In this document: positions 46,388 to 56,500 of the stretch, in pieces
How the letters are laid out: each line of letters begins with the position of its first letter
How positions within the stretch are numbered: the stretch's first letter is position 1
Source: Microbulbifer sp. YPW16
GTDB taxonomy: Bacteria; Pseudomonadota; Gammaproteobacteria; Pseudomonadales; Cellvibrionaceae
Reading direction: 5' to 3'
Assembly: GCF_021290385.1 (NCBI RefSeq)
Contig: NZ_CP089928.1
Location: 1,100,501-1,164,500 of the forward strand
DNA: 64,000 bases
Translations under genes and position numbers: made by a program
Notes under the pieces: generated by a model
The model's input: only the letters and a program-made list of their open reading frames with translations
What the model was told of the DNA's origin: nothing
Database searches by the model: none

Positions 46388-48265
46388 TTATTGATCGAAT
46401 TCGTCCAGGGTATGGCCCTGCATGGCGCGCCGGATGGAAGCATCCATCCGCCGGGCCGCAAACGGTCCGGAAACCTCGTTGAGGGTCTCGATCCTCCGGC
46501 GTATCTCGTCGGCGTCACCACCGTTATGGGCCAGCCGCAGGGCCTCCATGGCCTTCTCCAGTTCGTTCAGCTCACCCTCGTCCAGGAGTTCGGCGCCATT
46601 TTCCTGCAGCGCCACCAGCAGCGCCTCCAGGCTGCGCTCTGCCTCGACCCGCGCCTCGCGCACTGCGCGCGCGGCAACATCCTCTTCGGCGTGCTCGTAG
46701 GAGTCCTGCAGCATACGGGTGATATCAGCGTCCTCGAGGCCGTATGACGGCTTGACGGTGATATCGGCACTCACGCCACTACTCTTTTCCATCGCCGTAA
46801 CCGACAGCAGCCCATCCGCATCCACCTGGAAGGTCACCCGGATATGGGCCGCGCCGGCGGTCATGGGAGGGATTCCCCGCAGCTCGAAGCGGGCCAGCGA
46901 GCGGCAGTCCTGCACCAGCTCCCGCTCGCCCTGTACCACATGAATCGCCATCGCGGTCTGGCCATCCCGGAAGGTGGTGAACTCCTGCGCCTTGGCCACC
47001 GGTATGGTGGTGTTACGGGCAATCAGCTTCTCCGTTAGACCGCCCATGGTCTCGATGCCCAGCGACAACGGAATCACATCCAGCAACAACAGGTCGTCGC
47101 CGGACTTGTTGCCCACCAGCACGTCCGCCTGCAGGGCGGCACCGATCGCAACCACCTGGTCCGGGTCGATGTCCGCGTGGGGAGCGCGACCAAAAAATGA
47201 CTCGACCCGCTCGCGGACCCGCAGGGTACGGGTGGAACCGCCCACCAGCACCACTTCCTGCACGTCCTCGGCTGTCACACCGGCGTCACGCAGGGCGCGC
47301 TTGCAAGCGCGCAGGGTCTTGTCGATCATCGGGTCCAGCAGTGCCGCCATTCCCTCGCGATCGAGGGTGCCACGCCAGTCGCCGTACTCCACCTCGACCG
47401 CATCCTGTGCGGACAGCGCCTCCTTGGCGGCACAGGCGCGATCGAGCAGTGCCCGCTGGGTCGCCACATCGTGATTGGTCCCCAGTCCGGCCTGCTCTGC
47501 AATCCAGCCGGCAATGGCCCGGTCGAAATCGTCGCCGCCCAGGGCGGAGTCGCCGCCGGTGGACAGCACTTCAAACACGCCACGGGACAGGCGCAGGATG
47601 GATATATCAAAGGTACCGCCACCCAGGTCGTAGACGGCGATGACGCCCTCCTCTCCCTGGTCCAGGCCGTAGGCAACGGCCGCCGCAGTAGGCTCGTTGA
47701 GCAGCCGCAGCACGTGCAGGCCCGCCAGTTGCGCGGCATCCTTGGTGGCCTGTCGCTGGGCGTCGTCAAAATAGGCAGGCACGGTGATCACCGCGCCATC
47801 GAGTTCGCCGCCCAGCGCCCCGCTGCCCCGGGATGCCAGCACTTTCAGGATTTCGGCGGAAACCTGTACCGGGTTGACCGGACCGGCAACTGTCTCGATC
47901 GATACCATACCGCCCTTGTCCGCCTCATCACTGGACTGGACAAAATGATATGGCAGCTGCTCACCGAAGCTCTTCACGTCCCCGATGCCACGGCCCATAA
48001 AGCGTTTGATGGACAGCATGGTGTTGTAGGGGTCGGCACCCGCGCATTGCCGCGCCGCAGAGCCCACCGTAACTGCACCGCCCTCACTGTAGTGGACCGC
48101 CGACGGCAGGATGACACTGCCATCCTCACCCTCTATCGCCGCAGCACTGCCACTGCGGACAGTCGCAACCAGCGAGTTGGTGGTACCCAGGTCGATACCC
48201 ACCGCACGCTTGCGCTGGTGGGGCTCGGGAGTCTGTCCGGGCTCGGATATCTGCAGTAATGCCAT
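46388..48265 (-). CDS. hscA: Fe-S protein assembly chaperone HscA (Hsp70 class)
   Basis: Specialised Hsp70 ATPase that, with HscB, promotes cluster transfer from IscU to acceptor proteins. The nucleotide-binding domain shows [30 protein letters not shown] and [13 protein letters not shown], the standard ATPase signatures. The substrate-binding domain follows from about residue 395 ([14 protein letters not shown]). Length 625 is slightly over E. coli (616). It recognises the LPPVK motif of IscU, which is present in the IscU of this window. It lies 144 nt after hscB, downstream of the iscA-hscB terminator. Confidence 0.97.
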   Translation of the reverse strand: MALLQISEPGQTPEPHQRKRAVGIDLGTTNSLVATVRSGSAAAIEGEDGSVILPSAVHYSEGGAVTVGSAARQCAGADPYNTMLSIKRFMGRGIGDVKSFGEQLPYHFVQSSDEADKGGMVSIETVAGPVNPVQVSAEILKVLASRGSGALGGELDGAVITVPAYFDDAQRQATKDAAQLAGLHVLRLLNEPTAAAVAYGLDQGEEGVIAVYDLGGGTFDISILRLSRGVFEVLSTGGDSALGGDDFDRAIAGWIAEQAGLGTNHDVATQRALLDRACAAKEALSAQDAVEVEYGDWRGTLDREGMAALLDPMIDKTLRACKRALRDAGVTAEDVQEVVLVGGSTRTLRVRERVESFFGRAPHADIDPDQVVAIGAALQADVLVGNKSGDDLLLLDVIPLSLGIETMGGLTEKLIARNTTIPVAKAQEFTTFRDGQTAMAIHVVQGERELVQDCRSLARFELRGIPPMTAGAAHIRVTFQVDADGLLSVTAMEKSSGVSADITVKPSYGLEDADITRMLQDSYEHAEEDVAARAVREARVEAERSLEALLVALQENGAELLDEGELNELEKAMEALRLAHNGGDADEIRRRIETLNEVSGPFAARRMDASIRRAMQGHTLDEFDQ

Positions 48266-48409
48266 CAGCTAACTCGTTCTCGCTATCGGTCACTTCATCT
48301 GGTGTGGGCGCCAACCCGGCTTCCAGCCCGGGGAAAAGCATTCCTGCCGGGACAGCCGGCCGAATTGCAGCCGCTCACCAGTCTTCGAATTCTCAGCAAT
48401 CCGCCGGGA

Positions 48410-48940
48410 TCAGAAATCGCCCAGCAGATCCTCTTCCAGTTCCTCAACCTGATGCTGCAATTTGCGCAGGAACTGCAGCTTGAGCAGGGAGTCTTTCGCC
48501 GGTTCCAGCTCGCCATCGGCAAATCGCCGGGCAAAACGCTCCTGCTCCGAGGAGAACAACCGGGAAACCTCGTCTTCCAGCGCATCCAGTGCGGCGGCCG
48601 GGTCCGCCTCACTGCGCACCTCCTCGAGGCGCTCGCGCAGCATCATCTGCTGCATCAGGAATTCCGCATCTGCCGTGGTCTGCTCGGGGCTGATCTCTAC
48701 TCCGGCCAACTCCAGCAGGTAGCCGGCACGGGCAACCGGTTCGCGCAGGGTGTTGTGCGCCTCGTTGATCTGCGCCGCGTACTGCATGGCCAGCATCTGC
48801 TCGCGGTCAGAGCGGGCAGCGTACTTGTCCGGGTGGAATTCCCGCTGCAGCTCGCGGTAGCGCTGCGCCAGCGCCTCGCGGTCCACGCTGAACCCCGGTT
48901 TCAGGCCAAAAATCTCGAAATAATTGTGTTGCTCACTCAT
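48410..48940 (-). CDS. hscB: J-type co-chaperone HscB
   Basis: Co-chaperone that delivers IscU to HscA and stimulates its ATPase. The N-terminal J domain has the essential HPD at residues 36-38 (REFHPDKYAARSD). The C-terminal helical bundle (about 90-176) binds IscU. I used ATG 48940 (MSEQHNYFEIFG) rather than the GTG 18 nt upstream, because the family begins there; 176 residues result. A strong intrinsic terminator lies 30 nt upstream, between iscA and this gene. Confidence 0.95.
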   Translation of the reverse strand: MSEQHNYFEIFGLKPGFSVDREALAQRYRELQREFHPDKYAARSDREQMLAMQYAAQINEAHNTLREPVARAGYLLELAGVEISPEQTTADAEFLMQQMMLRERLEEVRSEADPAAALDALEDEVSRLFSSEQERFARRFADGELEPAKDSLLKLQFLRKLQHQVEELEEDLLGDF

Positions 48941-48969
48941 CGAATTTCCGGTTCCCACCCTGTCCTTAC

Positions 48970-49002
48970 AAAAAAGGCCGGCGTGCAGTGACGCACCCGG
49001 CC
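48970..49002 (-). terminator. Internal terminator between iscA and hscB
   Basis: On the minus strand, GGCCGG-GTGC-GTCACT-GCAC-G-CCGGCC forms a 10-bp stem with one bulged base and a 6-nt loop, followed directly by six T. It starts 23 nt after the iscA stop. It should reduce transcription of hscB-hscA-fdx-iscX relative to iscR-S-U-A. Confidence 0.88.
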
Positions 49003-49024
49003 TCCCAACCCGGCCATGCCAGGC

Positions 49025-49348
49025 TCACACGTGAAAACTTTCGCCGCAACCGCACTCGTTCTTCACATTCGGGTTGGAAAAGGCAAAGCCCTCATTCAAC
49101 CCTTCCTTGACGAAGTCCAGCTCGGTGCCGTCGAGGTACACCAGGCTTTTGGGATCCACGACCAGCTTTACCCCACCGTGGTCAAAAACCTCATCCTCGG
49201 CACTGGCCTCATCCACGAACTCGAGTACGTACTGCATACCCGAGCAGCCGGCAGTCCTGACACCCACGCGGATGCCGATGCCCTTGCCGCGGCTGGCGAG
49301 CTGGCGCTCGATGTGCGCCCGGGCCGCCTCTGTCATGGTAATTGCCAT
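49025..49348 (-). CDS. iscA: Fe-S cluster assembly A-type carrier IscA
   Basis: A-type carrier that accepts iron or clusters and passes [4Fe-4S] units to targets. The three conserved cysteines are C35 (TAGCSGMQY), C99 and C101 ([10 protein letters not shown]). Length 107 equals E. coli IscA. It follows iscU by 16 nt on the same strand and is itself followed by a strong terminator before hscB. Confidence 0.97.
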   Translation of the reverse strand: MAITMTEAARAHIERQLASRGKGIGIRVGVRTAGCSGMQYVLEFVDEASAEDEVFDHGGVKLVVDPKSLVYLDGTELDFVKEGLNEGFAFSNPNVKNECGCGESFHV

Positions 49349-49364
49349 AAAATCGCCTTACTGC

Positions 49365-49772
49365 TTAGCTGGCCGCGCTCTCATTCACCTTGCTGGTACG
49401 CTTTTCACGGATATCGCGCACCGCGGCCTTGATTGCGTCTTCGGCCAGTACGGAACAGTGAATTTTTACCGGCGGCAGGGCCAGCTCTTCAGCGATGGCA
49501 GTGTTTTTGATCTGCTCCGCCTCATCGATGCTCTTGCCTTTCACCCACTCGGTCAGCAGGGAGCTGGAGGCAATGGCTGAACCACAGCCGTAGGTCTTGA
49601 ACTTGGCATCCTCGATAATGCCGTCGTCATTCACCTGGATCTGCAGGCGCATCACGTCGCCACAGGCGGGCGCACCGACCATGCCGGTACCGACATTGTC
49701 AGACTTGTCGTCCATACGGCCGACGTTACGCGGATGCTCATAGTGATCGATTACTTTGTCGCTATAGGCCAT
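49365..49772 (-). CDS. iscU: Fe-S cluster scaffold protein IscU
   Basis: Scaffold on which [2Fe-2S] and [4Fe-4S] clusters are built from sulfur supplied by IscS. The ligands C37, C63 and C106 and D39 (PACGDV, YGCGSA, KIHCSV) are all present, and the HscA recognition motif LPPVK sits just before the last Cys. Length 135 is a little longer than E. coli (128), due to a polar tail. It lies 28 nt after iscS and 16 nt before iscA. Confidence 0.98.
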   Translation of the reverse strand: MAYSDKVIDHYEHPRNVGRMDDKSDNVGTGMVGAPACGDVMRLQIQVNDDGIIEDAKFKTYGCGSAIASSSLLTEWVKGKSIDEAEQIKNTAIAEELALPPVKIHCSVLAEDAIKAAVRDIREKRTSKVNESAAS

Positions 49773-49800
49773 GACTATTCTCCTGGATCATTCACGTGCG

Positions 49801-51015
49801 TTAATGGGCGGCCCATTCAATAGAATTGAGGTCGATACCGTCTTTATACATATCCCACAGCGGTGACAGCTCACGCAGTTTCTCCACCGCCTTGCGGACC
49901 TCGGCCGCGGCGTTGTCCACGTCCTGCTCGCTGGTAAAACGTCCAAAACTGAACCGCAGGGAGCTGTGGGCCAGCTCGTCGTTCACGCCCAGGGCACGCA
50001 GCACGTAACTGGGCTCCAGGCTCGCGGAGGTACAGGCAGAGCCGGAGGAAATTGCCAGGTCTTTCAGTGACATGATCAGGCTCTCACCCTCGACAAAGGC
50101 AAAACTGACATTCAGGTTGCCCGGAATCCGCTGCTCGAAAGATCCGTTGACGTGGACTTCCTCCATGTCCTTGATGGCGTCCCAGAACCGGTTGCGCAAC
50201 ATCAGCAGGCGCTCGTTCTCTGCCGCCATCTCTTCTTTGGCGATGCGGAACGCCTCACCCATGCCCACGATCTGGTGGGTCGGCAGGGTACCGGAACGCA
50301 TGCCGCGCTCGTGACCGCCACCGTGGATCTGAGCCTCAATCCGCACACGCGGCTTGCGGCGCACAAAGAGGGCACCGATACCCTTGGGTCCGTATATCTT
50401 GTGGCCGGAGAAGGACATCAGGTCCACTTTCATCTCGCCCAGGTCAATCGGCAGCTTGCCGGCGCTCTGGGCCGCATCCACATGGAAAATCACCTTACGC
50501 GCCCGGCATATTTCACCGATTGCGGCGATGTCATTGATCACGCCAATCTCGTTGTTGACATGCATCAGGCTCACCAGGATGGTGTCCTCACGCAGTGCCT
50601 CCTCGACCTGCTCCGGGTAGACAATGCCGTCTGCACGGGGATTCAGGTAGGTCACTTCAAAACCCTCGCGCTCCAGCTGGCGGCAGGCATCCAGCACCGC
50701 TTTGTGCTCGATCTTGGAGGTGATGATGTGTTTACCGCGCCCCTGGTAGAAGTGCGCAGCGCCCTTGATGGCCAGGTTGTCTGACTCGGTGGCGCCGCTG
50801 GTCCAAACAATTTCACGGGGGTCTGCATTCACCAGTTCGGCGACATGGCGACGTGCGTCTTCCACCGCCTCTTCCGCTTTCCAGCCGAACAGGTGCGAGC
50901 GGGAGGCCGGGTTACCGAAGTTACCCTCCATCGTCAGCTGCTCCGCCATCTTGGCGGCGACCCGCGGGTCCACCGGGCAGGTAGCGGCATAATCCAGGTA
51001 AATGGGAAGCTTCAT
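49801..51015 (-). CDS. iscS: Cysteine desulfurase IscS
   Basis: PLP enzyme that converts cysteine to alanine and passes the sulfur to IscU, tRNA-thiolation and cofactor pathways. The start [19 protein letters not shown] is the family consensus; GGAGAG lies 8 nt upstream, so ATG 51015 is used instead of a TTG two codons earlier. The PLP lysine is in [12 protein letters not shown] and the sulfur-carrying Cys in [13 protein letters not shown]. Length 404 equals E. coli IscS. It follows iscR by 78 nt. Confidence 0.98.
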   Translation of the reverse strand: MKLPIYLDYAATCPVDPRVAAKMAEQLTMEGNFGNPASRSHLFGWKAEEAVEDARRHVAELVNADPREIVWTSGATESDNLAIKGAAHFYQGRGKHIITSKIEHKAVLDACRQLEREGFEVTYLNPRADGIVYPEQVEEALREDTILVSLMHVNNEIGVINDIAAIGEICRARKVIFHVDAAQSAGKLPIDLGEMKVDLMSFSGHKIYGPKGIGALFVRRKPRVRIEAQIHGGGHERGMRSGTLPTHQIVGMGEAFRIAKEEMAAENERLLMLRNRFWDAIKDMEEVHVNGSFEQRIPGNLNVSFAFVEGESLIMSLKDLAISSGSACTSASLEPSYVLRALGVNDELAHSSLRFSFGRFTSEQDVDNAAAEVRKAVEKLRELSPLWDMYKDGIDLNSIEWAAH

Positions 51016-51093
51016 ATTCAATTCTCTCCGCGCACTGGTCTGTCTATTCGCGTGTGCTCTCGGGTTTAAATCCGGGGGCCTGGCAGGCTGCTG

Positions 51094-51576
51094 TCACTGC
51101 AGGCTGCCAATAACCGCCACTTTCTCTTCCGGCGCCGCCTCCCGCATATCCTGGCGGCGCGCCACTTCCTGAACTTCGGCCCGCGCCACCAGGTGCGCCA
51201 GGCTGATACCGCTCAGGAAGCCGTGAATCTGTTCGCTCAGGTCACACCACAGATAGTGGGTGAGACACTGTTCGCCACCGGCACAATCACTGTTGCCACC
51301 ACAACTGGTGGCATCCACCGACTCGTTGACCGCGTCGACGATCTGGGCGACATAAATGTCGTCACCGGTGCGCGCAAGGCGATAGCCGCCGCCCGGGCCG
51401 CGCACGCTGGAAACCAGCCCCGACTGGCGCAGCCGGGAGAAGAGCTGTTCAAGGTATGACAGGGAAATCCCCTGGCGCTTGGATATGTCTGCCAGGCTGA
51501 TCGGGCCACGATCGGCGTGTAACGCCAGATCCAGCATCGCTGTGACCGCGTAGCGGCCTTTGGTTGTCAAACGCAT
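51094..51576 (-). CDS. iscR: Fe-S cluster-sensing Rrf2-family regulator IscR
   Basis: Transcription factor that binds a [2Fe-2S] cluster and represses the isc operon when clusters are plentiful. The winged helix-turn-helix spans about residues 1-80, starting [11 protein letters not shown]. The cluster ligands C92, C98, C104 and H107 match E. coli positions exactly. The start at 51576 is supported by AGGAG 6 nt upstream; in-frame codons further upstream (to 51633) run into the promoter. Length 160. It is first in iscR-S-U-A-hscB-hscA-fdx-iscX, under a near-consensus IscR site. Confidence 0.97.
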   Translation of the reverse strand: MRLTTKGRYAVTAMLDLALHADRGPISLADISKRQGISLSYLEQLFSRLRQSGLVSSVRGPGGGYRLARTGDDIYVAQIVDAVNESVDATSCGGNSDCAGGEQCLTHYLWCDLSEQIHGFLSGISLAHLVARAEVQEVARRQDMREAAPEEKVAVIGSLQ

Positions 51577-51617
51577 GTCAGCTCCTGACTGGTCCATCGC
51601 CCTATCGACGGGGCGCG

Positions 51618-51646
51618 AGTATGGAATAACCAACTATCTCAGTCAA
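51618..51646 (-). promoter_or_regulatory. isc operon promoter
   Basis: On the minus strand, TTGACT (51641-51646) and CATACT (51618-51623) are separated by 17 bp, a good sigma-70 promoter about 40 nt upstream of the iscR ATG. Its -35 box lies inside the IscR operator. Confidence 0.75.
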
Positions 51647-51650
51647 GTAT
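51626..51650 (-). promoter_or_regulatory. Type-1 IscR operator overlapping the isc promoter
   Basis: The 25-bp minus-strand sequence starts ATACTTGACTGAG and ends ATAGTTGGTTAT (the two quotes share one boundary base region). It fits the E. coli type-1 IscR consensus (ATASYYGACT...AGTCRRSTAT) at all but about three positions. It covers the -35 box, so bound holo-IscR would block the promoter, giving autoregulation. Confidence 0.8.
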
Positions 51651-51705
51651 ATAACCCCGCATGCCAGTCGGGTATTCAGCGACAGCCCGCCCGCGGGCTC
51701 CGGCC

Positions 51706-52527
51706 CTATTTTTCCGTCGATTCGCTGTCGGACTGGCTGTCCGGGCGCCCTTTGCCACCGGTGCGGTAAATATAGTTCTGGATTGCCGTCAGCATGCCCC
51801 GCAATATGCCCAGCTCCATATCATCCGGACGGACCCGACTGAACAGTCGACGCAACCGGGTCATGGTCTGGCGGGGATTGTCGGGGTCGATAAAGCCAAG
51901 CTCTCCCAGGGACTGCTGCAGGTGCTCGAAATAAAGCTCCATATCGCTCGCCTTGGCCGGCGGCCGGTCCCAGTCGGCATAGCTGAGGGGCTCCCCTTTC
52001 TCCGCCTCCAGTGCTGCCACACGTACCTCGTAAGCGAGCACCTGCACCGCGGTGGCCAGGTTGAGGGAGCTGTATTCCGGGTTGGCAGGGATATGCACAT
52101 GGAAGTTACAGGCCTGCAGTTCCTCGTTGGTGAGGCCACGGTCCTCGCGCCCGAATACCAGCGCCACCGGGTGGGTGGCCGCTTCCGCCACCGTCCGCTC
52201 ACCACACTGCCGCGGGGTCAGCAGGGGCCAGGGAATCCGGCGTTCACGGGCGCTGGTAGCCACCACCAGGCCACAGTCCGCCACTGCCTCCTCGAGGGTA
52301 TCCACCACCACCGCGGTTTCCAGCAGGTCGGCGGCGCCGGCGGCGCGCCAGATGGCATTGGCGGCGGGAAACTCGCGCGGCGCCACCAGGTACAACTGCT
52401 TCAGCCCCATGTTCTTGAGGGCACGCGCGGCACCGCCAATATTGCCCGGGTGGGCGCTATTCACCAGCACCACGCGCACGTTGTCGAGCGCACTGGGCGG
52501 AGCGGTATCGATAGGAGACTTGGCCAT
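51706..52527 (-). CDS. trmJ: tRNA (cytidine/uridine-2'-O-)-methyltransferase TrmJ
   Basis: SPOUT-family methyltransferase that 2'-O-methylates position 32 of several tRNAs. Markers are VRVVLVNSAHPGNIGGAARALK near the N-terminus (split here), VFGREDRGLTNEEL, and the knot segment IPANPEYSSLNLATAVQVLAYE. I used ATG 52527 (MAKSPID) rather than the TTG 45 nt upstream, which gives 273 residues; E. coli TrmJ has 246. A C-terminal Ser/Asp-rich tail is variable. It is divergent from suhB. In Pseudomonas cysE separates trmJ from iscR; no such gene is present here. Confidence 0.93.
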   Translation of the reverse strand: MAKSPIDTAPPSALDNVRVVLVNSAHPGNIGGAARALKNMGLKQLYLVAPREFPAANAIWRAAGAADLLETAVVVDTLEEAVADCGLVVATSARERRIPWPLLTPRQCGERTVAEAATHPVALVFGREDRGLTNEELQACNFHVHIPANPEYSSLNLATAVQVLAYEVRVAALEAEKGEPLSYADWDRPPAKASDMELYFEHLQQSLGELGFIDPDNPRQTMTRLRRLFSRVRPDDMELGILRGMLTAIQNYIYRTGGKGRPDSQSDSESTEK

Positions 52528-52691
52528 ACTGTAGAAATAGTCCGGGCGATTGCGGGCGCGCGAGTGTAGCAAATCTGGCCAAGAATCCCTACAATCGCCG
52601 CGGCCGGCCAGCCCGGCCCCGGAGATCCTGGGACTTCCCAGTCATGCATCTCCCGCTTTTTAACCTCTCAACCACTTAGTGCGGACAAGTT

Positions 52692-53492
52692 ATGGAACCC
52701 ATGCTGAATATCGCCCTGCGCGCGGCGCGCAAGGCCGGTGAACTGATCGAGCGCGCCTGGGAGCGCGACGTGACCAGGTTCGAGGAAAAGGGGCGCAACG
52801 ATTTCGTCACTGAAGTGGACCGCGCCAGCGAGCAGGAAATCATCTATCACCTGCGCAAGGCTTACCCCAAGCACAGCATCCGCGCTGAAGAGAGCGGCTT
52901 TCACGAGGGCGCCGAACCCGAGTACGAGTGGATCATCGACCCGCTCGACGGCACCACCAATTTCATTCACGGTATCCCTCAGTTTGCGGTCTCCATTGCC
53001 TGCCGTTACCGCGGGCGCATCGAGCACGCAGTGGTCCTGGACCCGATCAAGCGCGAGGAATTCACTGCCAGCCGTGGTCGCGGCGCAGCGCTGAATGGAC
53101 GCCGTATCCGCGTCACCAACCGCCAGAACCTGCGCGGCGCACTGATCGGCACCGGTATCCCCTTTAACGGTCCGGCACTCGACAATATCGACCCCTACCT
53201 TGCCGCCCTGAAGGAAATTGCCGGCCAGACTTCCGGTATTCGCCGCCCCGGCGCTGCCGCACTCGACCTGGCCTATGTGGCCGCGGGCCGGTTTGACGGC
53301 TTCTGGGAAATGTACCTGAACACCTGGGATATCGCCGCAGGCTCACTGCTGGTCAAGGAAGCCGGCGGACTGATCAGCGATTTCCGCGGTGGTGATGATT
53401 ACCTGGACAGCGGTCACCTGGTGTGCGCCAGCCCCAAGGTGTTCAAGCCCCTGCTGCAGATCGTGGGGCGTCACCTGGGCGGGGTTCGCTGA
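52692..53492 (+). CDS. suhB: Inositol-1-monophosphatase SuhB
   Basis: Mg-dependent inositol monophosphatase; in E. coli SuhB also acts in the rRNA antitermination complex. Metal-binding residues are visible: E66/E67 in AEES, D83 and D86 in DPLDGTTNF, and the distal WDIAAGSLLVKEAGG. Length 266 agrees with E. coli (267). It is divergent from trmJ across a 164-bp gap, with a possible TACAAT -10 at 52590-52595 but no clear -35. The convergent signalling gene ends 44 bp downstream. Confidence 0.96.
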   Translation: MEPMLNIALRAARKAGELIERAWERDVTRFEEKGRNDFVTEVDRASEQEIIYHLRKAYPKHSIRAEESGFHEGAEPEYEWIIDPLDGTTNFIHGIPQFAVSIACRYRGRIEHAVVLDPIKREEFTASRGRGAALNGRRIRVTNRQNLRGALIGTGIPFNGPALDNIDPYLAALKEIAGQTSGIRRPGAAALDLAYVAAGRFDGFWEMYLNTWDIAAGSLLVKEAGGLISDFRGGDDYLDSGHLVCASPKVFKPLLQIVGRHLGGVR

Positions 53493-53536
53493 TCACTTCC
53501 CCGGGGGCCCGGTAGTCCCACACCAGCCCCCGAAAC

Positions 53537-56500
53537 TCAGGCTGTTTCTGTCGTGTACCCTTCCCTGCCGGGAAGGCGATCGCGCAGGAACTCCTCGAGC
53601 GGCCGGGGGTGGCCGACATGGTAGCCCTGCACCAGGTTCACACCCAGCGATGCCATGCGCCGCAGTGTCGCCTCATCCTCCACATACTCCGCCACCGTCC
53701 GCGCGCCGAGACGCTGGGCAATCTGGTGAATGGACTCGACGATAATCAGGTCGACAAAGTTCTCCTCCACCTGGCGGACAAAGCTGCCATCGATCTTGAT
53801 GTAATCAATCGTGAAAGATTTCAGGTAGCCGAACGAACTCAATCCGTTACCGAAGTCATCCAGGGCGATGCGGCAACCGAGCCTACGCAACTCGGTTACA
53901 AAGCGGCTGGCGCTGTCCATATGGCTGATAATCGCCGTCTCTGTAATTTCGAAACTGATCCTGCCGCGCGGCACCGGCGTTCGCTCCAGCACCCCGAGCA
54001 GGTAGAACTGGAAGCCCTCATCGCCGAGGGCATCAGCCGAGATATTTAACGCAAAACTGAAGCCCGCAGCGGCTATTGCCCCGCCGTTCTTTACCAGTGT
54101 CTCATCCACCACCCAGCGATCAATTGCCAGCATCAGTCCATAACGCTCGGCCGCCGGCACGAATGAATCGGGCATCAACAACTGCCCCGAGTCGTCATAC
54201 ATCCTCAATAAGAACTCGTAATGACTGACGCGACCGGTATTTGCGGCCTCGGCAATCGGTTGCATGTGGAGGGAGAACCGCCCACTGTCGATGGCATCCC
54301 GGATTACCGAAGCCATCATGATTTCCCGGTGCTGGTCGGCGGCAGCGCTCTTGCCCAGGTCATAGGTCATGACAGAACCGCGCCTGGCTCGCTTGGCGGA
54401 GAAGCAAGCCACGTCAGCCTGGCTTAGCAGGTCCCCGGGGTGGTGGTTGCGGCTGTTGATTTCGGTAATACCGGCACTCGCGCCGACATCGTACACCCGG
54501 TTGTTCCACGGGAACCGCAGGGCGGCAATCTGGCCCAGCAGGGCCTGGCAACGCTCCCGCGCCCGCTCTCGATCACAGTAACGCAGTAACAGGCCGAATT
54601 CGTCGCCACCGAGACGGGCGACACTGTCCGCCTTCTGCAAGTGTCCACGGAGGCATTTGCTGACCTGGCGCAACAGGTCGTCTCCGGCGATATGGCCGGC
54701 GCTGTCATTGACCAGCTTGAAGCGATCCAGGTCGAGGTAGACGAGCGAGTGGCAGGCATTATCTTCCAACGCCTCGCGGGTAGCCTCCTGCAGCGCCCGC
54801 TTGAATGCATCGCGATTGGGCAGGCCGGTGAGGTCGTCGTGAGACGCCTTGTAACTCAACTGGCGAATCAGCTCACGCTGCTGGCTGACATCCTGGATGA
54901 CCAGCACCGTCCCCAGCAGGTCACCTTCATGTCTCCGCAAGGGGGATACCGACCAGGTAATGTCATAGCGGTGCCCGCTGAGGCTCGTCAGGCTGGCATC
55001 GCCACTACCGAAAATAACCCGCGACTGCCCCAGGCAACTGGCAACGGCAGTGCTGAGGTCGGGACCGTCCTCATCACCTTCCACATGGCAGACTGCATCC
55101 AACGGCCTGCCTTCGGCGTCCCGGCCCAGCCAGCCGGTAAGGTTCTCGGCCATCGGGTTCATGTAGTTGACACGCATCTGCGCATCGGTGGAAATCACCG
55201 CATCGGTAATCGACGCCAGCGTCACCTGCAGGCGCTCCTTCGCTTCCAACAGTCCCTGTTCACTGCGCTTGCGCCAGTCTATATCTTCGACCTGGGCCAG
55301 AATATAAAGGGCTTCCCCGCGGATATTGCGGGCTACCGATGCCCGCAGCTCGCCCCACACCGGATGGCCTTCGCGATGGGAATAACGCTTTTCCAGGCAG
55401 AGTGACTGGCCACTGTTCGCGGAAAATTTTTCCAGCAGGTCACGACTGCGCTCCATATCCTCCGGGTGGGTGAAGTCAAGCACGCTCCGGCCAAGAATCT
55501 CCCCTTCCGGGTATCCGAGGAAGTCGCAGAAACTCCGATTTACCTGCCGGACTCGCCCCTCCAGTGAAACCACCAGGACACCGATGCGCGAACTTTCCAC
55601 AGCGTCGCGAAAACTGCTTTCCATCTCCACGGCACGGGCACTGCGCCGGCGCTCAATATTGGTGAAAACCGCAACCAGGTAGGCCGGCATTACCGCAGCA
55701 AATGTGGCCAGCACGAGGCCAAACTGGGGTATTTCGACACCCGGGCCGGCAGGCTTCGGCCAACCGGAAATACCAGTGAGATGGCCCGCCATGGCAATGG
55801 TCACCACACAGATCACCACCAGGCTGGCAAGCAGGTTCAACACCGTTGCCGCCCAGACCAGTGCCAGGGAAATAAAAACGAATGGATAGGACTTGTATTC
55901 CAGCAGGACGAGGGTCAGCGCGGTGACGGCGATGGTAACCAGGGTGCAGTGTCCCCATCCGGCCCAGTTACCGCGAAAGCCATTCGCATCCTCATACAAC
56001 AACAGAACTGGCAACAGGATCAGGATGCCCATGGCATCGGCGGCATACCAGAGCGGGAAGACCTCCGTGAACGCCGCGCCGGTATTCAGGACGACAAAGT
56101 AAGAGCCGATACTGGCACTGGAGAGCGGCGGCACAATGGCCGAGACCACGACGAATCGCAGCCAATGCCGTATACCGGAGAAATAATCATGCCGCGGGCA
56201 GAATTTTCTCAGCAGGACAGCCGCAACCGCGATTTCCGCAAGGCTGGCGAGGGTATATTCAACAGCTGACAACCACTCGAGCCCCAGCCACAGCACGGCG
56301 AAAAATGACGCGGTAAAGAAAGAGGCAAACAACACTGGCCAGTGCCGCACCGGGTGCCGATAGAGATAGGCGATAGCCACAGCATCAGCCAGCCACAGGA
56401 AAGCCGCACCATCGTCTGCGCTCAGCGCTTTTTTGCAGAAGACAATCAGAGCCGCACTGAGCATCGCGAGCGCCAGAGCACTTTCCCAGAGCGCGGAAGA

